Part shown: positions 23,176 through 31,239 of the stretch, one piece after another
Layout: the number at the start of each line of letters is the position of its first letter
How positions within the stretch are numbered: position 1 is the first letter of the stretch
Assembly: GCA_024401495.1 (NCBI GenBank)
Contig: JAKSKW010000018.1
Coordinates: forward strand, 1 to 36,854
Length of the DNA stretch: 36,854 nucleotides
Direction: 5' to 3'
Source of the DNA: Paludibacteraceae bacterium
GTDB taxonomy: Bacteria; Bacteroidota; Bacteroidia; Bacteroidales; Paludibacteraceae
The notes under the pieces: generated by a model
The model's database searches: none
What the model was told of the DNA's origin: nothing
The model's input: only the letters and a program-made list of their open reading frames with translations
Program-made: the position numbers and the translations under genes

Positions 23176-24387
23176 ATGAAGATCCTTTGTTGTGCAAGTA
23201 GCATCGTAAGTGTGTCGGGAATAGGTGTTGGCAAATGTTTTGATGACATTGCCGGCTCTGACTATTCGGCTAAGAAACCCAAGTATACCGACACGGCTCA
23301 TGAGGTGCCATTGCGTGAGATTCCATTCAGCAACGAAGATATTGAACGAATGTTGGCAGACGACTATAATGTTGTTCTGCCTTCTCGTATTTATACACGT
23401 ACCGCTTTGCTTTCAATGCTTACGGTGGCAGACTTGCTAAAGACGTCGCCATCAGTGTCGGGCAAGAAGGTTGTGGTTGTGAATGCAACCACTGCGGGTG
23501 GTATGGATAAGAGTGAGATCTATTACCGTGATCTTAAAGCCAACGGTGATGCTGACATTGCTTTGGTGCAAGGTCACGAGCCAGCCGACGCTACTAATCA
23601 TGTCTGCGATATTCTTGAGAGCAGAGGTGCGGAAGTGGTGTGGAGCACAACCGTCAGCACGGCATGTTCGTCGTCGGCTGTGGCTGTAGGAATAGGAATG
23701 GATATGTTGAAGGCTGGCGACGCTGATTATGCCATCTGTATGGGCGTTGATCCGTTGTGCAAATTCACAATTAATGGCTTCAACTCACTTGGTATCTTAA
23801 GCAAAAGTGTCTGCCGACCGTTTGATGCCGACAGAGACGGATTGAATCTAGGTGAGGGTGCTGCAAGCGTGATGCTTACTACGGATGAATATATCAACCA
23901 TAAAGACGGGGCATGCCCCGTCTCTACAATATGTGAGGTGTTGAGTTGCGAGACTGCTGCTGACGCTTTCCACCAGACTGCCACAAGTCCCGATGCTGTG
24001 GGCCCAACCTTGGCTATGAAGGCTGCGTTGCAGAAGGCAGGTATCGACGCTGGTAAAATCAGCTATGTCAACGCACACGGTACTGCCACTCCTAATAATG
24101 ATGAGTCGGAGTCGACTGCGATGATCAACATCTTCGGTGAGAATGTTCCACCATTCAGTTCCACTAAATTCTGGACTGGCCACACTCTTGGAGCTTGTGG
24201 TGTGTTGGAGATGGCGTTGTCGGCTGAGATGTTGAGACGACAGATGATCCTTCCAACTCGTAATTTTGAGAAAGCAGAGAGGTTGTCTCCCGTCGACAAG
24301 ATGAAGAAGGCAAATCTCGACTATATAATGACCAATTCATTCGGATTTGGTGGAGGCGCAACATCTATAATAATTAAGAAGGTATGA
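23176..24387 (+). CDS. Beta-ketoacyl-ACP synthase (KAS II-type ketosynthase)
   Basis: Decarboxylating Claisen condensation of an acyl chain with malonyl-ACP. The ATG at 23176 gives 403 residues. Complete thiolase-fold triad: C164 in VSTACSSSAVAVG, H301 in NAHGTATPNND, H336 in TGHTLGACG, and the C-terminal NSFGFGGGATSI glycine loop. Residues 243-251 (KDGACPVST) are encoded by copy 4 of the GTAGAGACG palindrome, in the surface region before the usual TCDAYH-equivalent (ADAFHQT), so the enzyme probably tolerates it. It overlaps the next gene by 4 nt (ATGA), as ketosynthase/chain-length-factor pairs often do. Confidence 0.94.
   Translation: MKILCCASSIVSVSGIGVGKCFDDIAGSDYSAKKPKYTDTAHEVPLREIPFSNEDIERMLADDYNVVLPSRIYTRTALLSMLTVADLLKTSPSVSGKKVVVVNATTAGGMDKSEIYYRDLKANGDADIALVQGHEPADATNHVCDILESRGAEVVWSTTVSTACSSSAVAVGIGMDMLKAGDADYAICMGVDPLCKFTINGFNSLGILSKSVCRPFDADRDGLNLGEGAASVMLTTDEYINHKDGACPVSTICEVLSCETAADAFHQTATSPDAVGPTLAMKAALQKAGIDAGKISYVNAHGTATPNNDESESTAMINIFGENVPPFSSTKFWTGHTLGACGVLEMALSAEMLRRQMILPTRNFEKAERLSPVDKMKKANLDYIMTNSFGFGGGATSIIIKKV
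23901..23927. repeat. Palindromic repeat copy 4, inside the ketosynthase gene
   Basis: TAAAGACGGGGC-AT-GCCCCGTCTCTAC: a perfect 20-bp palindrome with family flanks, differing from copy 1 in one central base. It lies in frame and adds about nine residues. Confidence 0.88.
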
Positions 24388-25223
24388 GTTGCTATATAAA
24401 AAAGGTATCCACCGTCTCTCCAATCGGGGATTTAGGCGAGAATGTCAATTTGAACTCATTTGCGGAGAACTCTTTTTCTGCAACTGAACCAGATTATAAG
24501 GAGGTGATTACCAATGCCAACCTTCGCCGTCGAATGAACCGAATGCTGAAGATGGGTACGTATGCGGCATTAAAATGTCTTGATGGCATGGATGTGGATT
24601 TGATTCTCACAGCGACGTCGCTCGGATCAATCTCAGACACTGAAAAGATGCTCGACACTATCTATACGAGTGAAGAGACTCTTGGAAATCCCACTGCTTT
24701 TATCCAAAGCACATTCAACACTTTGGCTGGAAATATTGCACAGTTGAAGCAAACTCATATTCCTAATATCACCTTTGTCAACCGTGCCGACACAGTGGCT
24801 AATGCACTTCGTTATGCCCAGGTGAAACTGGCTGGCGATGCAAATAATATATTATATGTGTCGTCGGATGAGAAGACGGAATTATCTGAGTCGGTTTTGT
24901 CAAAATTCAAATTATCGGCTATAGGTGAGGGGGCAACAGCCATGATCCTATCTTCCGAGAAGACGGGGGCGTTGGCGGAGATTGTCTATTCCAAGTGTAG
25001 GGTTGATGTCCAGACTGCGTTGGCCCAAACCGAACTTTCTGCTGATGAGGTTGAGATTCTCGACTACAAGAGATGGTGTGGTGAGTATGCCACAGCACCT
25101 GCGTTTGGAGTGGCTCTTGCAGCAAGGATGTTGGAGTTTGGAATGTTTGATGGCAAGACACACGTCGCCATCGAGCACAGATACGGCCCGGATAAGAATG
25201 TGGTTATTTTGAAGAAATGCTGA
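24384..25223 (+). CDS. Ketosynthase-like chain-length-factor-type protein
   Basis: 279 residues, shorter than a full ketosynthase (about 400). The segment NPTAFIQSTFNTLAGNIAQ at 102-120 matches the SVHNAAAG-type block of the Ketoacyl-synt_2 family, found as the non-catalytic partner in aryl-polyene systems; the position of the active Cys is N112, and no NAHGT or GHT histidine motifs appear. So it should not condense by itself and probably pairs with the ketosynthase, with which it is translationally coupled by ATGA overlap. The C-terminal half (YKRWCGEYATAPAFGVALAA) keeps part of the fold. Partner role is inferred from order and loss of catalytic residues. Confidence 0.82.
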   Translation: MSCYIKKVSTVSPIGDLGENVNLNSFAENSFSATEPDYKEVITNANLRRRMNRMLKMGTYAALKCLDGMDVDLILTATSLGSISDTEKMLDTIYTSEETLGNPTAFIQSTFNTLAGNIAQLKQTHIPNITFVNRADTVANALRYAQVKLAGDANNILYVSSDEKTELSESVLSKFKLSAIGEGATAMILSSEKTGALAEIVYSKCRVDVQTALAQTELSADEVEILDYKRWCGEYATAPAFGVALAARMLEFGMFDGKTHVAIEHRYGPDKNVVILKKC

Positions 25224-25912
25224 TGTTATATATCCTCATCATAATACTTGTTCTTGCATTTTTGGTATGGTCGGCTGCCGACATCTCGTCAGGAGTTTAC
25301 GTGAAAACCTTTTGTGGAATCAAGAAATGTGATGAAAAAGTAGTATCTTTGACTTTTGATGACGGCCCGGAACCGGACACGACAGAGAAGGTATTGGAAG
25401 TCCTGAAAAAGTATGATGTCAAGGCCACTTTTTTCTGTATTGGTAAAAAAATTGAGCCAAATAGCGAGATTTTTAAACATATTATAACATTTGGCCACAC
25501 ATTAGGCAATCATTCTTATCATCACAACGATAATTTTTCCCTACTTTTGCCATCGAGAATGAGAGATGAGATAGAACGTTGTCAGGCAGAAATAAAAAAA
25601 TATGCCGGAAACGAGCCTCGATTCTTCCGTCCTCCGTTGGGGGTGACAAACCCGATGTTGGCTATAGCGTTGAGAGCATTCAAGTTTGATGTCATAGGAT
25701 GGAATGTTAGGCCATTCGACACGTCAGCAAAGAATGCGGAAGAGGTAAGCCGACGGGTGATCTCCAAAATACGACCAGGCTCAGTGGTGTTGATGCACGA
25801 CAGAATGCCATTCGCACCTGAAGCTTTGGAAACGATTTTAGACTGGCTCTACGCCAATGGATATAGAGTTGTACCATTGGAAGAGATGATGAGTCGTCAA
25901 CGCAAAAACTAA
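25217..25912 (+). CDS. Polysaccharide deacetylase (NodB/CE4), membrane-anchored
   Basis: Metal-dependent deacetylase fold. An N-terminal helix (3-18, LMLYILIIILVLAFLV) anchors it so that the domain faces the periplasm. CE4 motifs are complete: TFDDGP with D48/D49, GNHSYHH with H99 and H103, RPPLG with R138, and VLMHD with H194. 231 residues, compact. It overlaps the previous gene by 7 nt. Such deacetylases are also found in Bacteroidetes aryl-polyene/flexirubin clusters, where the substrate is unclear; here it could act on a lipid-linked N-acetyl sugar made by the downstream glycosyltransferase, which is inference. Confidence 0.93.
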   Translation: MLMLYILIIILVLAFLVWSAADISSGVYVKTFCGIKKCDEKVVSLTFDDGPEPDTTEKVLEVLKKYDVKATFFCIGKKIEPNSEIFKHIITFGHTLGNHSYHHNDNFSLLLPSRMRDEIERCQAEIKKYAGNEPRFFRPPLGVTNPMLAIALRAFKFDVIGWNVRPFDTSAKNAEEVSRRVISKIRPGSVVLMHDRMPFAPEALETILDWLYANGYRVVPLEEMMSRQRKN

Positions 25913-25941
25913 AAACAAGAAAAAGGGCAATTTTTAATAAA

Positions 25942-26625
25942 ATGAAAAACATGAAGAATCTTTTTAAGAATATCACAGTTGGCGTAGTTGCCATGATGAT
26001 GTCTGTAGGATCAGTATTTGCTGAAGTTCCTGCTGGTTTCAAAGCTTCGTCTGATATGCAGAAGTTTAGAACTGATATGCTTTCAACAGCCAAGACAATG
26101 ACCACAATGAAGAGTGATTTCGTCCAGGTGAAGCATATTTCTGGTATGACTAAGGATATCGAGCAGACAGGTGAGTTCAGTTTCAAGAAGGATGACAAGC
26201 TTTCTTTGGAGTACAAGAAGCCTATGGTATCGCAGATTGTGATGAACGGTTCGAAGATCAAGATGGTAAGCGGTGGCCGTTCAACAGTGATGGATGGAAA
26301 CTCTAATCCAGCTATCGCCAACTTGAAGAACATGATGTCGTCTTGTTTGTCAGGTCAGCTTCCTGAGAATTCAGACAATATCAAGCTTGACTTGTATGAG
26401 AATGATACTCAGTATCTTGTGTATGTCACTCCAAAGGCAGAGAGTAATCTTGCCAAGCGTGCAGACCACATGGAGGTTGTCGTTGCAAAGAAAGACTACA
26501 CTATCGTAAGTTTCAAGATGGTGGAGAAGGCAAAAGGCAACAAGGGTAGTGACTATATGCAGTTCACATTCTCTAACATGAAGCGTAATGTCGCTATTGA
26601 CGACGCAATATTTAAAGTACAGTAA
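25942..26625 (+). CDS. LolA-like outer-membrane lipoprotein carrier
   Basis: Periplasmic carrier fold that shuttles lipoproteins or lipids to the outer membrane. 227 residues with a signal peptide (core VGVVAMMMSVGSVFA, cleavage before EVPAG). LolA marks: MTTMKSDFVQVKHISGM near 52-68, TGEFSFKKDDKLSLEYKKP near 78-96, then the KIKMVSGGR strand. The housekeeping LolA is normally elsewhere; this copy inside a ketosynthase operon matches the specialised LolA paralogs of aryl-polyene clusters, so its cargo is more likely the pathway's lipid product. It lies 29 nt behind the deacetylase. Confidence 0.88.
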   Translation: MKNMKNLFKNITVGVVAMMMSVGSVFAEVPAGFKASSDMQKFRTDMLSTAKTMTTMKSDFVQVKHISGMTKDIEQTGEFSFKKDDKLSLEYKKPMVSQIVMNGSKIKMVSGGRSTVMDGNSNPAIANLKNMMSSCLSGQLPENSDNIKLDLYENDTQYLVYVTPKAESNLAKRADHMEVVVAKKDYTIVSFKMVEKAKGNKGSDYMQFTFSNMKRNVAIDDAIFKVQ

Positions 26626-26631
26626 GGTACA

Positions 26632-27258
26632 GTGATTAAAAGAATTCAGACTTATTTTTTGTGTGTTTGTGCGTGCATCCTTTGTTTGACAGGATGCGCG
26701 GACAAACATTTTTCTGCTATGCAGAGTACAGGGTCGGGCAACTACACTCGCAACGACCTTTATCCACTTTTGACTAAAAGCGGAGAGAGTGTTGTGTATA
26801 ATATGACACTCACTTATAAGGAGATGAGCATGAACGGTTTCATGGTGGCGTCGATGGAGGAAGACGAGAGTATTCACGTCGTCTGTACTGCGTTCATGGG
26901 CATGACATTGTTTGATTTCACTATCAAAGACCATGGTTTTGATGTGAACTCGTGTATGGAGCAGCTCGATCGTCCTACAATCAAACATATTTTGAAGAAA
27001 GACCTTGTGACGTTGTTCACTCGTAACGTCGATTCTACATTTAGAGCTAAGAGATATAAGGAGCCAGCAAAGACAAATCTTGGCTATAAAATCCGTACTG
27101 CTACAGGTAAGGCTCACTATCTAATTGATAATGAGAATAGAAGAGTCAACCATGTTAGCTTGTCTGGTGGACCTTTAAGAGCAGAATTTACTTATTCTAA
27201 TGAAGCAATCCTTATCGCTCATCCACGTTTAGGATTGGAGTTGACTCTTTATCAATAA
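26632..27258 (+). CDS. Lipoprotein following LolA in the cluster
   Basis: 208 residues from a GTG start only 6 nt behind the LolA-like gene. Lipobox LTGC with Cys22 after a Cys-rich signal (FLCVCACILC). The mature part alternates strands (VVYNMTLTYKEMSMNGFM, IHVVCTAFMGMTLFDFTIK) and ends GLELTLYQ. The place directly behind LolA and the strand pattern resemble the DUF3261-type lipoproteins of aryl-polyene clusters, a likely outer-membrane receiver for the carrier's cargo. I cannot confirm family membership from sequence reading. Confidence 0.8.
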   Translation: MIKRIQTYFLCVCACILCLTGCADKHFSAMQSTGSGNYTRNDLYPLLTKSGESVVYNMTLTYKEMSMNGFMVASMEEDESIHVVCTAFMGMTLFDFTIKDHGFDVNSCMEQLDRPTIKHILKKDLVTLFTRNVDSTFRAKRYKEPAKTNLGYKIRTATGKAHYLIDNENRRVNHVSLSGGPLRAEFTYSNEAILIAHPRLGLELTLYQ

Positions 27259-27268
27259 GATTGGGCCT

Positions 27269-28021
27269 ATGAAATATTGTGCTGTAATCCCTACGTTTAA
27301 TAATCCCAAGACTGTTTGCGATGTGGCTAAATCTGTGCTACAATACGTGGAGAGGGTTTATGTGGTGGACGATGGCAGCACAGATGAGACAAAGTCCCTT
27401 CTTTCAAATTTGGTAGAGACGCGAGACCTCGCGTCTTCTGGAATAAAAGTCCTCACGTTGGCGGTTAATTCCGGCAAGGGTAAGGCTTTGACCACTGGTT
27501 TCGCCGCTGCCTACGCTGATGGCTACGATTATGCGGTAACGTTAGATTCTGATGGCCAGCACTTTGCTGAGGATATTCCCGCGATGATTGCAAAAATTTC
27601 GGCAGAAAAACCTACCTTGGTTTGTGGAGTGAGAAATATCACTACGCAGGAGAATATGCCGTCGAAAAATACCTTCGCAAACAAATTCTCTAATTTCTGG
27701 TTTAAGGTGGAGACGGGAAGAGAAATCCCTGATACACAGTGTGGATTTCGCGTCTACCCATTGAAAGAGATTACCAAAAGACATATCTTCTCCTCACGTT
27801 ATGAGGCTGAATTAGAGATGCTTGTGAGATTATGTTGGGCTGACGTGGATATACAGACGAGCCCAATCAAAGTTTACTATGCCCCTGAAGGCGAGCGTGT
27901 CACACACTTCCGACCGTTAGCCGATTTTTCCAGAATATCAGTCATGAACACCGTGCTATGTACTGGAGCATTGCTTTACTACTGGCCTAAAACCTTGTTG
28001 AAATATGTGTTCGGACGATAA
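27269..28021 (+). CDS. Family 2 glycosyltransferase (dolichyl-phosphate mannose synthase-like)
   Basis: GT-A inverting transferase, 250 residues, no C-terminal membrane domain of its own. VIPTFNNP at 7-14, VVDDGSTDE at 32-40, TLDSDGQHF (the DxD metal site) near 90-98, and QCGFRVYPL later are as in polyprenyl-phosphate glycosyltransferases. Residues 49-57 (VETRDLASS) are written by palindrome copy 5, between the DDGSTD helix and the GIKVLTL strand. It starts 10 nt behind the lipoprotein and overlaps the DUF2062 gene by 17 nt; this GT2-DUF2062 pairing is common and may form one membrane-bound transferase. Confidence 0.92.
   Translation: MKYCAVIPTFNNPKTVCDVAKSVLQYVERVYVVDDGSTDETKSLLSNLVETRDLASSGIKVLTLAVNSGKGKALTTGFAAAYADGYDYAVTLDSDGQHFAEDIPAMIAKISAEKPTLVCGVRNITTQENMPSKNTFANKFSNFWFKVETGREIPDTQCGFRVYPLKEITKRHIFSSRYEAELEMLVRLCWADVDIQTSPIKVYYAPEGERVTHFRPLADFSRISVMNTVLCTGALLYYWPKTLLKYVFGR
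27413..27438. repeat. Palindromic repeat copy 5, inside the glycosyltransferase gene
   Basis: GTAGAGACGCGAG-AC-CTCGCGTCTTC: a 9-bp stem, almost identical to copy 2. It is in frame and lies in a loop of the GT-A fold. Confidence 0.87.
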
Positions 28022-28514
28022 ACATGTAGAGACGCACGAAAGTGTGTGTAATGAAAATGACCGTGCGTGTAATGAAAGCGGTTGGAAGCAAAAAATCAAG
28101 AAATTCTTCACGTCTGATTTCAATATTAAGGACGAAAGCAACCAGAAGGTGGCTGCTGCAATAGCTATTGGCGTGTTGGTGGGTATACTTCCTATATGGG
28201 GATTCCAGATGGCAGTAGGTGTAGCGTTGGCACAGTTTTTTGGATTAAACAGATTGGTCGTTTTGGCCACTTCCAACGTATCTGTGCCGCCGATGATTGT
28301 CGGAGTGTTGTACGGATCATACCAATGTGGACGAATATTTTTCCAAGATGCGCCGTCTATCTCAATGGATAATATATCGTTGGATATGATGTTGGAGAGT
28401 GGAATGTGTTATATAGTGGGTGCCGTAATATTTGCAATAATTTCTGCTGCTATTGTGTACATAATCAGTTTTTTATTACTACATTTGCTACGAAGAAAAA
28501 CACAACAACCATGA
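28005..28514 (+). CDS. DUF2062 membrane protein
   Basis: 169 residues with three or four membrane segments. The DUF2062 core is readable: VAAAIAIGVLVGILPIWGFQMAVGVALAQFFGLNRLVVLATSNVSVPPM, shown in pieces by GILPIWGFQ (about 60-68), FGLNR and SVPPM. The last hydrophobic helix is AVIFAIISAAIVYIISFLLL. It shares 17 nt with the glycosyltransferase end. The first 26 residues (HVETHESVCNENDRACNES) come from a decayed palindrome (copy 6) and a short direct repeat, and are probably dispensable. The last codons overlap the carboxypeptidase start (ATGA). Known function: none firm, usually linked to lipid or glycan transfer. Confidence 0.88.
   Translation: MCSDDKHVETHESVCNENDRACNESGWKQKIKKFFTSDFNIKDESNQKVAAAIAIGVLVGILPIWGFQMAVGVALAQFFGLNRLVVLATSNVSVPPMIVGVLYGSYQCGRIFFQDAPSISMDNISLDMMLESGMCYIVGAVIFAIISAAIVYIISFLLLHLLRRKTQQP
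28026..28050. repeat. Decayed palindromic repeat copy 6
   Basis: GTAGAGACGCAC-GAA-AGTGTGTGT keeps the left flank and most pairs of the family, but the right arm has drifted (GTGTGTGTAATG). GTGTGTAATGAAA then recurs as GTGCGTGTAATGAAA 20 bp on. Confidence 0.6.
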
Positions 28515-29449
28515 TATTTCCAGAATTTCTGCAACAAGGTGATTTGGTCACTATTGTATCTCCAAGTGGAGCGATAGACGGCGAAGTGATTGAGCAGGCA
28601 GCTGCTGCAATTCGTCAGTTGGGCTACTCTGTAAAGATTGCGGAGCATGCCAAAGGTAAGCATCATCGTTTTTCAGCGACAGATGAAGAGCGTTTAGCTG
28701 ACTTGCAGTCGGCACTTGATGATCCTCAGACACGAGTGATTATCTGCGGACGTGGCGGTTATGGTTTGACTCGTATTGTCGACCGTCTGGATTTCACAAA
28801 GTTCATTGAGAATCCTAAGTTTGTTGTGGGATTCAGCGACATCACAGCCCTACACGCTGCTATTCTGACGAAAGCAAAGTGCTGTTCAGTCCACGGACAG
28901 ATGGCTAAGGCATTTGTTGGTTATGATGCGACGTTGGACAAGAAGGACGCAGCTAACCCAGAGGTTGCAGAATCAGTAGAGGAGTTGTTGAATATTTTGA
29001 CGGGAGTCCGTCGTCGCCAGACATATTTCTCATATAATCAGCGCAGCCGTGTGGCTAAGGAGAAGGTTAAGGGAAAATTGTTCGGTGGAAATTTGAGTTT
29101 GATCTACGCTCTTCGTGGTACAGACCTTGATATCACAAAGCAGAGCGGAATCCTATACATCGAGGATATCGGCGAGAGAATGTACTCTATCGACCGTATG
29201 ATGCAGAATCTACGAATGAGTGGAGTGTTCGATCGTATCAAAGGATTGATCGTCGGTAAGTTCACAGACACAGACATCGACAGTTCGTTTGGAAGCATCG
29301 AAGATTTGATCTTCAACGTGACAAAGGGTTATGACTTCCCAATTTTGTTTGATATTCCATTCGGCCACGTCGACAGAAACCTACCAATCATCAATGGTTC
29401 TGTGGCGACAATCGCAGCCAATGCGTTGACATTCAAGACAAAGAAATGA
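28511..29449 (+). CDS. LD-carboxypeptidase (peptidase S66)
   Basis: Serine peptidase cutting the L,D bond of muramoyl tetrapeptides in murein recycling, normally cytosolic. 312 residues from the ATG at 28511, without a signal peptide. Catalytic S109 in VVGFSDITALH, E218 in LYIEDIGERMYSIDRM and H286 in DIPFGHVDRN are in the expected order; GRGGYGLTRI near 80-89 fits the family. It overlaps DUF2062 by 4 nt and the following gene by 4 nt. An ATG further upstream exists in the same frame, but its residues are the out-of-frame DUF2062 end and fit no family. Confidence 0.95.
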   Translation: MIFPEFLQQGDLVTIVSPSGAIDGEVIEQAAAAIRQLGYSVKIAEHAKGKHHRFSATDEERLADLQSALDDPQTRVIICGRGGYGLTRIVDRLDFTKFIENPKFVVGFSDITALHAAILTKAKCCSVHGQMAKAFVGYDATLDKKDAANPEVAESVEELLNILTGVRRRQTYFSYNQRSRVAKEKVKGKLFGGNLSLIYALRGTDLDITKQSGILYIEDIGERMYSIDRMMQNLRMSGVFDRIKGLIVGKFTDTDIDSSFGSIEDLIFNVTKGYDFPILFDIPFGHVDRNLPIINGSVATIAANALTFKTKK

Positions 29450-30054
29450 AAACCATGAAACTACGAATACTACATTTCTTATTATTTTGCGGTTGTTTGT
29501 GCAGCCAGGTCAGTTACGCAGCGGAGGATAATACTGTTGAATCACAAAATGCAGTTCAGTCTTACACTGCCACATTTGGAGAGGACACCGTTCATTTCTC
29601 CACACAAAATGCACAGCAACAGTTTGTCAAGATGACAAAGAAATACAGAGCATACCAGCAGTACGCAGAGAATATTTCAATAGACTTGACAAATACTCTG
29701 AAAGAGACTCGTGAGGAGCTTGGCAAAACAAGAGAGGCCGCAACAAACGACAAAGGGTGCGACACAAAAAGAGCTCTATCCCATTTGACAAAATTAAAGA
29801 ATCAGTTGGAGGATATGTTTGAGGCATCTCAGAATATGCGCAAGGCTTACAACCATGTCTCACAAATGGAGATTGCGTTAAGCGGAATGAACCTTTCCAA
29901 CGATGATACGGGAGAAAGAAACCGTTATTGGGATGATTGCAAGGATGCATTCAACAATTGTATTGATGCCATCAAAGAGGCTCGCAATGATGTCGACCAA
30001 AAGAGAGATGAATATCTCGCTCAGATAACGAATGTTATAAATAGCAAGAAATAA
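29446..30054 (+). CDS. Secreted coiled-coil protein, unknown function
   Basis: 202 residues; signal peptide with core ILHFLLFCGCLCSQVSYA, cleavage near 25. The mature protein is almost wholly helical with heptad-like charge spacing (NTLKETREELGKTREAA, HLTKLKNQLEDMFEAS, AIKEARNDVDQKRDEYLAQI), so a periplasmic coiled coil. I do not recognise a family. It is the last gene of the run, coupled by ATGA to the carboxypeptidase and followed by a terminator. Confidence 0.82.
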   Translation: MKTMKLRILHFLLFCGCLCSQVSYAAEDNTVESQNAVQSYTATFGEDTVHFSTQNAQQQFVKMTKKYRAYQQYAENISIDLTNTLKETREELGKTREAATNDKGCDTKRALSHLTKLKNQLEDMFEASQNMRKAYNHVSQMEIALSGMNLSNDDTGERNRYWDDCKDAFNNCIDAIKEARNDVDQKRDEYLAQITNVINSKK

Positions 30055-30068
30055 AGATTTATACTCAA

Positions 30069-30098
30069 AAGACGGAGCGTTGCCCCGTCTTTTTTTTC
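30069..30098 (+). terminator. Terminator at the end of the ACP-to-coiled-coil operon
   Basis: AAGACGGAGC-GTT-GCCCCGTCTT followed by eight T. Its arms AAGACGG/CCGTCTT resemble the palindrome family (copies 1 and 4), so this may be a seventh, domesticated member. Confidence 0.85.
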
Positions 30099-30110
30099 AA
30101 TAAAAAATCG

Positions 30111-30118
30111 TAATTTTG
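30111..30118 (+). promoter_or_regulatory. Putative -7 box for the second glycosyltransferase
   Basis: TAATTTTG, 23 nt before the ATG at 30142. Confidence 0.5.
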
Positions 30119-30141
30119 TGGCTGCGAATACATTAAGAAAT

Positions 30142-31140
30142 ATGAGTAAGTTTTCAGTCATAATTCCTGTCTATAATCGCCCTGATGAGGTGGTGGAACT
30201 GTTGGAGTCGCTCACAAAGCAGACGGTGCAGTGTGATGTTGAGGTGATTATTGTGGAGGATGGATCAAAAAAGAGATGCGAAAAGGAGGTGTCGGTTTTT
30301 GCCGACCGACTAAATATCGTCTATCATTATCAAGATAATACTGGTCCTGGTGGTGCTCGTAATACGGGTGCCAAACTTGCTACTGGCGAGTATCTTATTT
30401 TCTTTGATTCCGACGCGATCCTTCCCGACACTTATTTCGAGAGTCTGGTGGCTCATCTTGATAAGGAACCGCTCGACTGTTTCGGTGGTCCGGATCGTGA
30501 GCATGCTGATTTCACTCCGATTCAGAAGGCTATCTCATATTCCATGACCTCTATCCTGACGACGGGAGGTATTCGTGGAGGAAAGAAGAAGATGGATAAG
30601 TTTTATCCACGCAGTTTCAACCTCGGTGTGCGTCGCAGCGTCTTTAATAATATCAATGGCTATGCCGACATGCGTTATGGTGAAGACGTGGATTTCAGTA
30701 TGAGGGTGGTGGAGAGCGGATGCACCGTCGGCTTGGTGCCTGACGCATACGTGTTCCACAAACGTCGCAACACTTTCAAGTCGTTCTTCAAACAGGTGTT
30801 CTGCTCCGGTACGGCGCGTATCGCACTTTCCGAGCGTCACAAGGGCGCTATGAAGCTTGTCCACATGTTGCCTGCCGCCTTCACGTTGGCTGTGCCATTC
30901 AGCATTTTGCTTGGCATCTTCGTATGGTGGGGATTCGCACTTGTGGTGCCATGCTATCTTGCCTTGATCTTCCTTCACTCGTTGGCGACGACGAAATCGC
31001 TCCACGTCGCTGTGTTGAGCATCGGCACAAGTTTCATCCAGCTCTTTGGCTACGGTTGCGGATTCCTTACTGCGTTCTGGAAGAAGAAGGTGTTGGGCCA
31101 GAAGAAATATGTGCCGTTCACAAAGACGTTCTATGATTGA
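30142..31140 (+). CDS. Family 2 glycosyltransferase with C-terminal membrane helices
   Basis: 332 residues from the ATG at 30142, which follows the -7 box; a TTG at 30118 upstream overlaps that box and is rejected. The N-terminal GT-A domain shows FSVIIPVYNRPDEVVE at 4-19, VIIVEDGSKK, TGPGGARNTGAKLATGEYLIFFDSDA (shown here by GGARN near 70-74 and D89/D91), and later NGYADMRYGEDVDFSMRV, the acceptor-side ED motif. From about residue 240 two or three membrane helices (AFTLAVPFSILLGIFVWW, FALVVPCYLALIFLHSL). Probably an inner-membrane transferase adding sugars to lipid carriers or glycans. Codon use here is richer in GC than in the neighbouring rhodanese gene. Single-gene unit. Confidence 0.93.
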   Translation: MSKFSVIIPVYNRPDEVVELLESLTKQTVQCDVEVIIVEDGSKKRCEKEVSVFADRLNIVYHYQDNTGPGGARNTGAKLATGEYLIFFDSDAILPDTYFESLVAHLDKEPLDCFGGPDREHADFTPIQKAISYSMTSILTTGGIRGGKKKMDKFYPRSFNLGVRRSVFNNINGYADMRYGEDVDFSMRVVESGCTVGLVPDAYVFHKRRNTFKSFFKQVFCSGTARIALSERHKGAMKLVHMLPAAFTLAVPFSILLGIFVWWGFALVVPCYLALIFLHSLATTKSLHVAVLSIGTSFIQLFGYGCGFLTAFWKKKVLGQKKYVPFTKTFYD

Positions 31141-31207
31141 TGATTGACGGTTGATGGTTGTGAGTAAACTATTAATTATTAATTATTCACTATTAACTAT
31201 TAATTAT

Positions 31208-31215
31208 TATATTTG
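31208..31215 (+). promoter_or_regulatory. Putative -7 box for the rhodanese-TamB operon
   Basis: TATATTTG, 24 nt before the ATG at 31240, preceded by an AT-rich stretch of near-repeats of ACTATTAATTATTA (31168-31207). Confidence 0.6.
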
Positions 31216-31239
31216 TGGGGTATTTAAATCATAGTTATC

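Noticed and set aside
22545..23301. Two overlapping minus-strand open frames
   Set aside because: They lie opposite the end of the beta-helix gene, the ACP and the ketosynthase start; no signal or motif.
31140..31207. AT-rich near-repeats upstream of the rhodanese gene
   Set aside because: Low-complexity TTAATTATT runs are common in AT-rich spacers; no regular unit or second strand symmetry.
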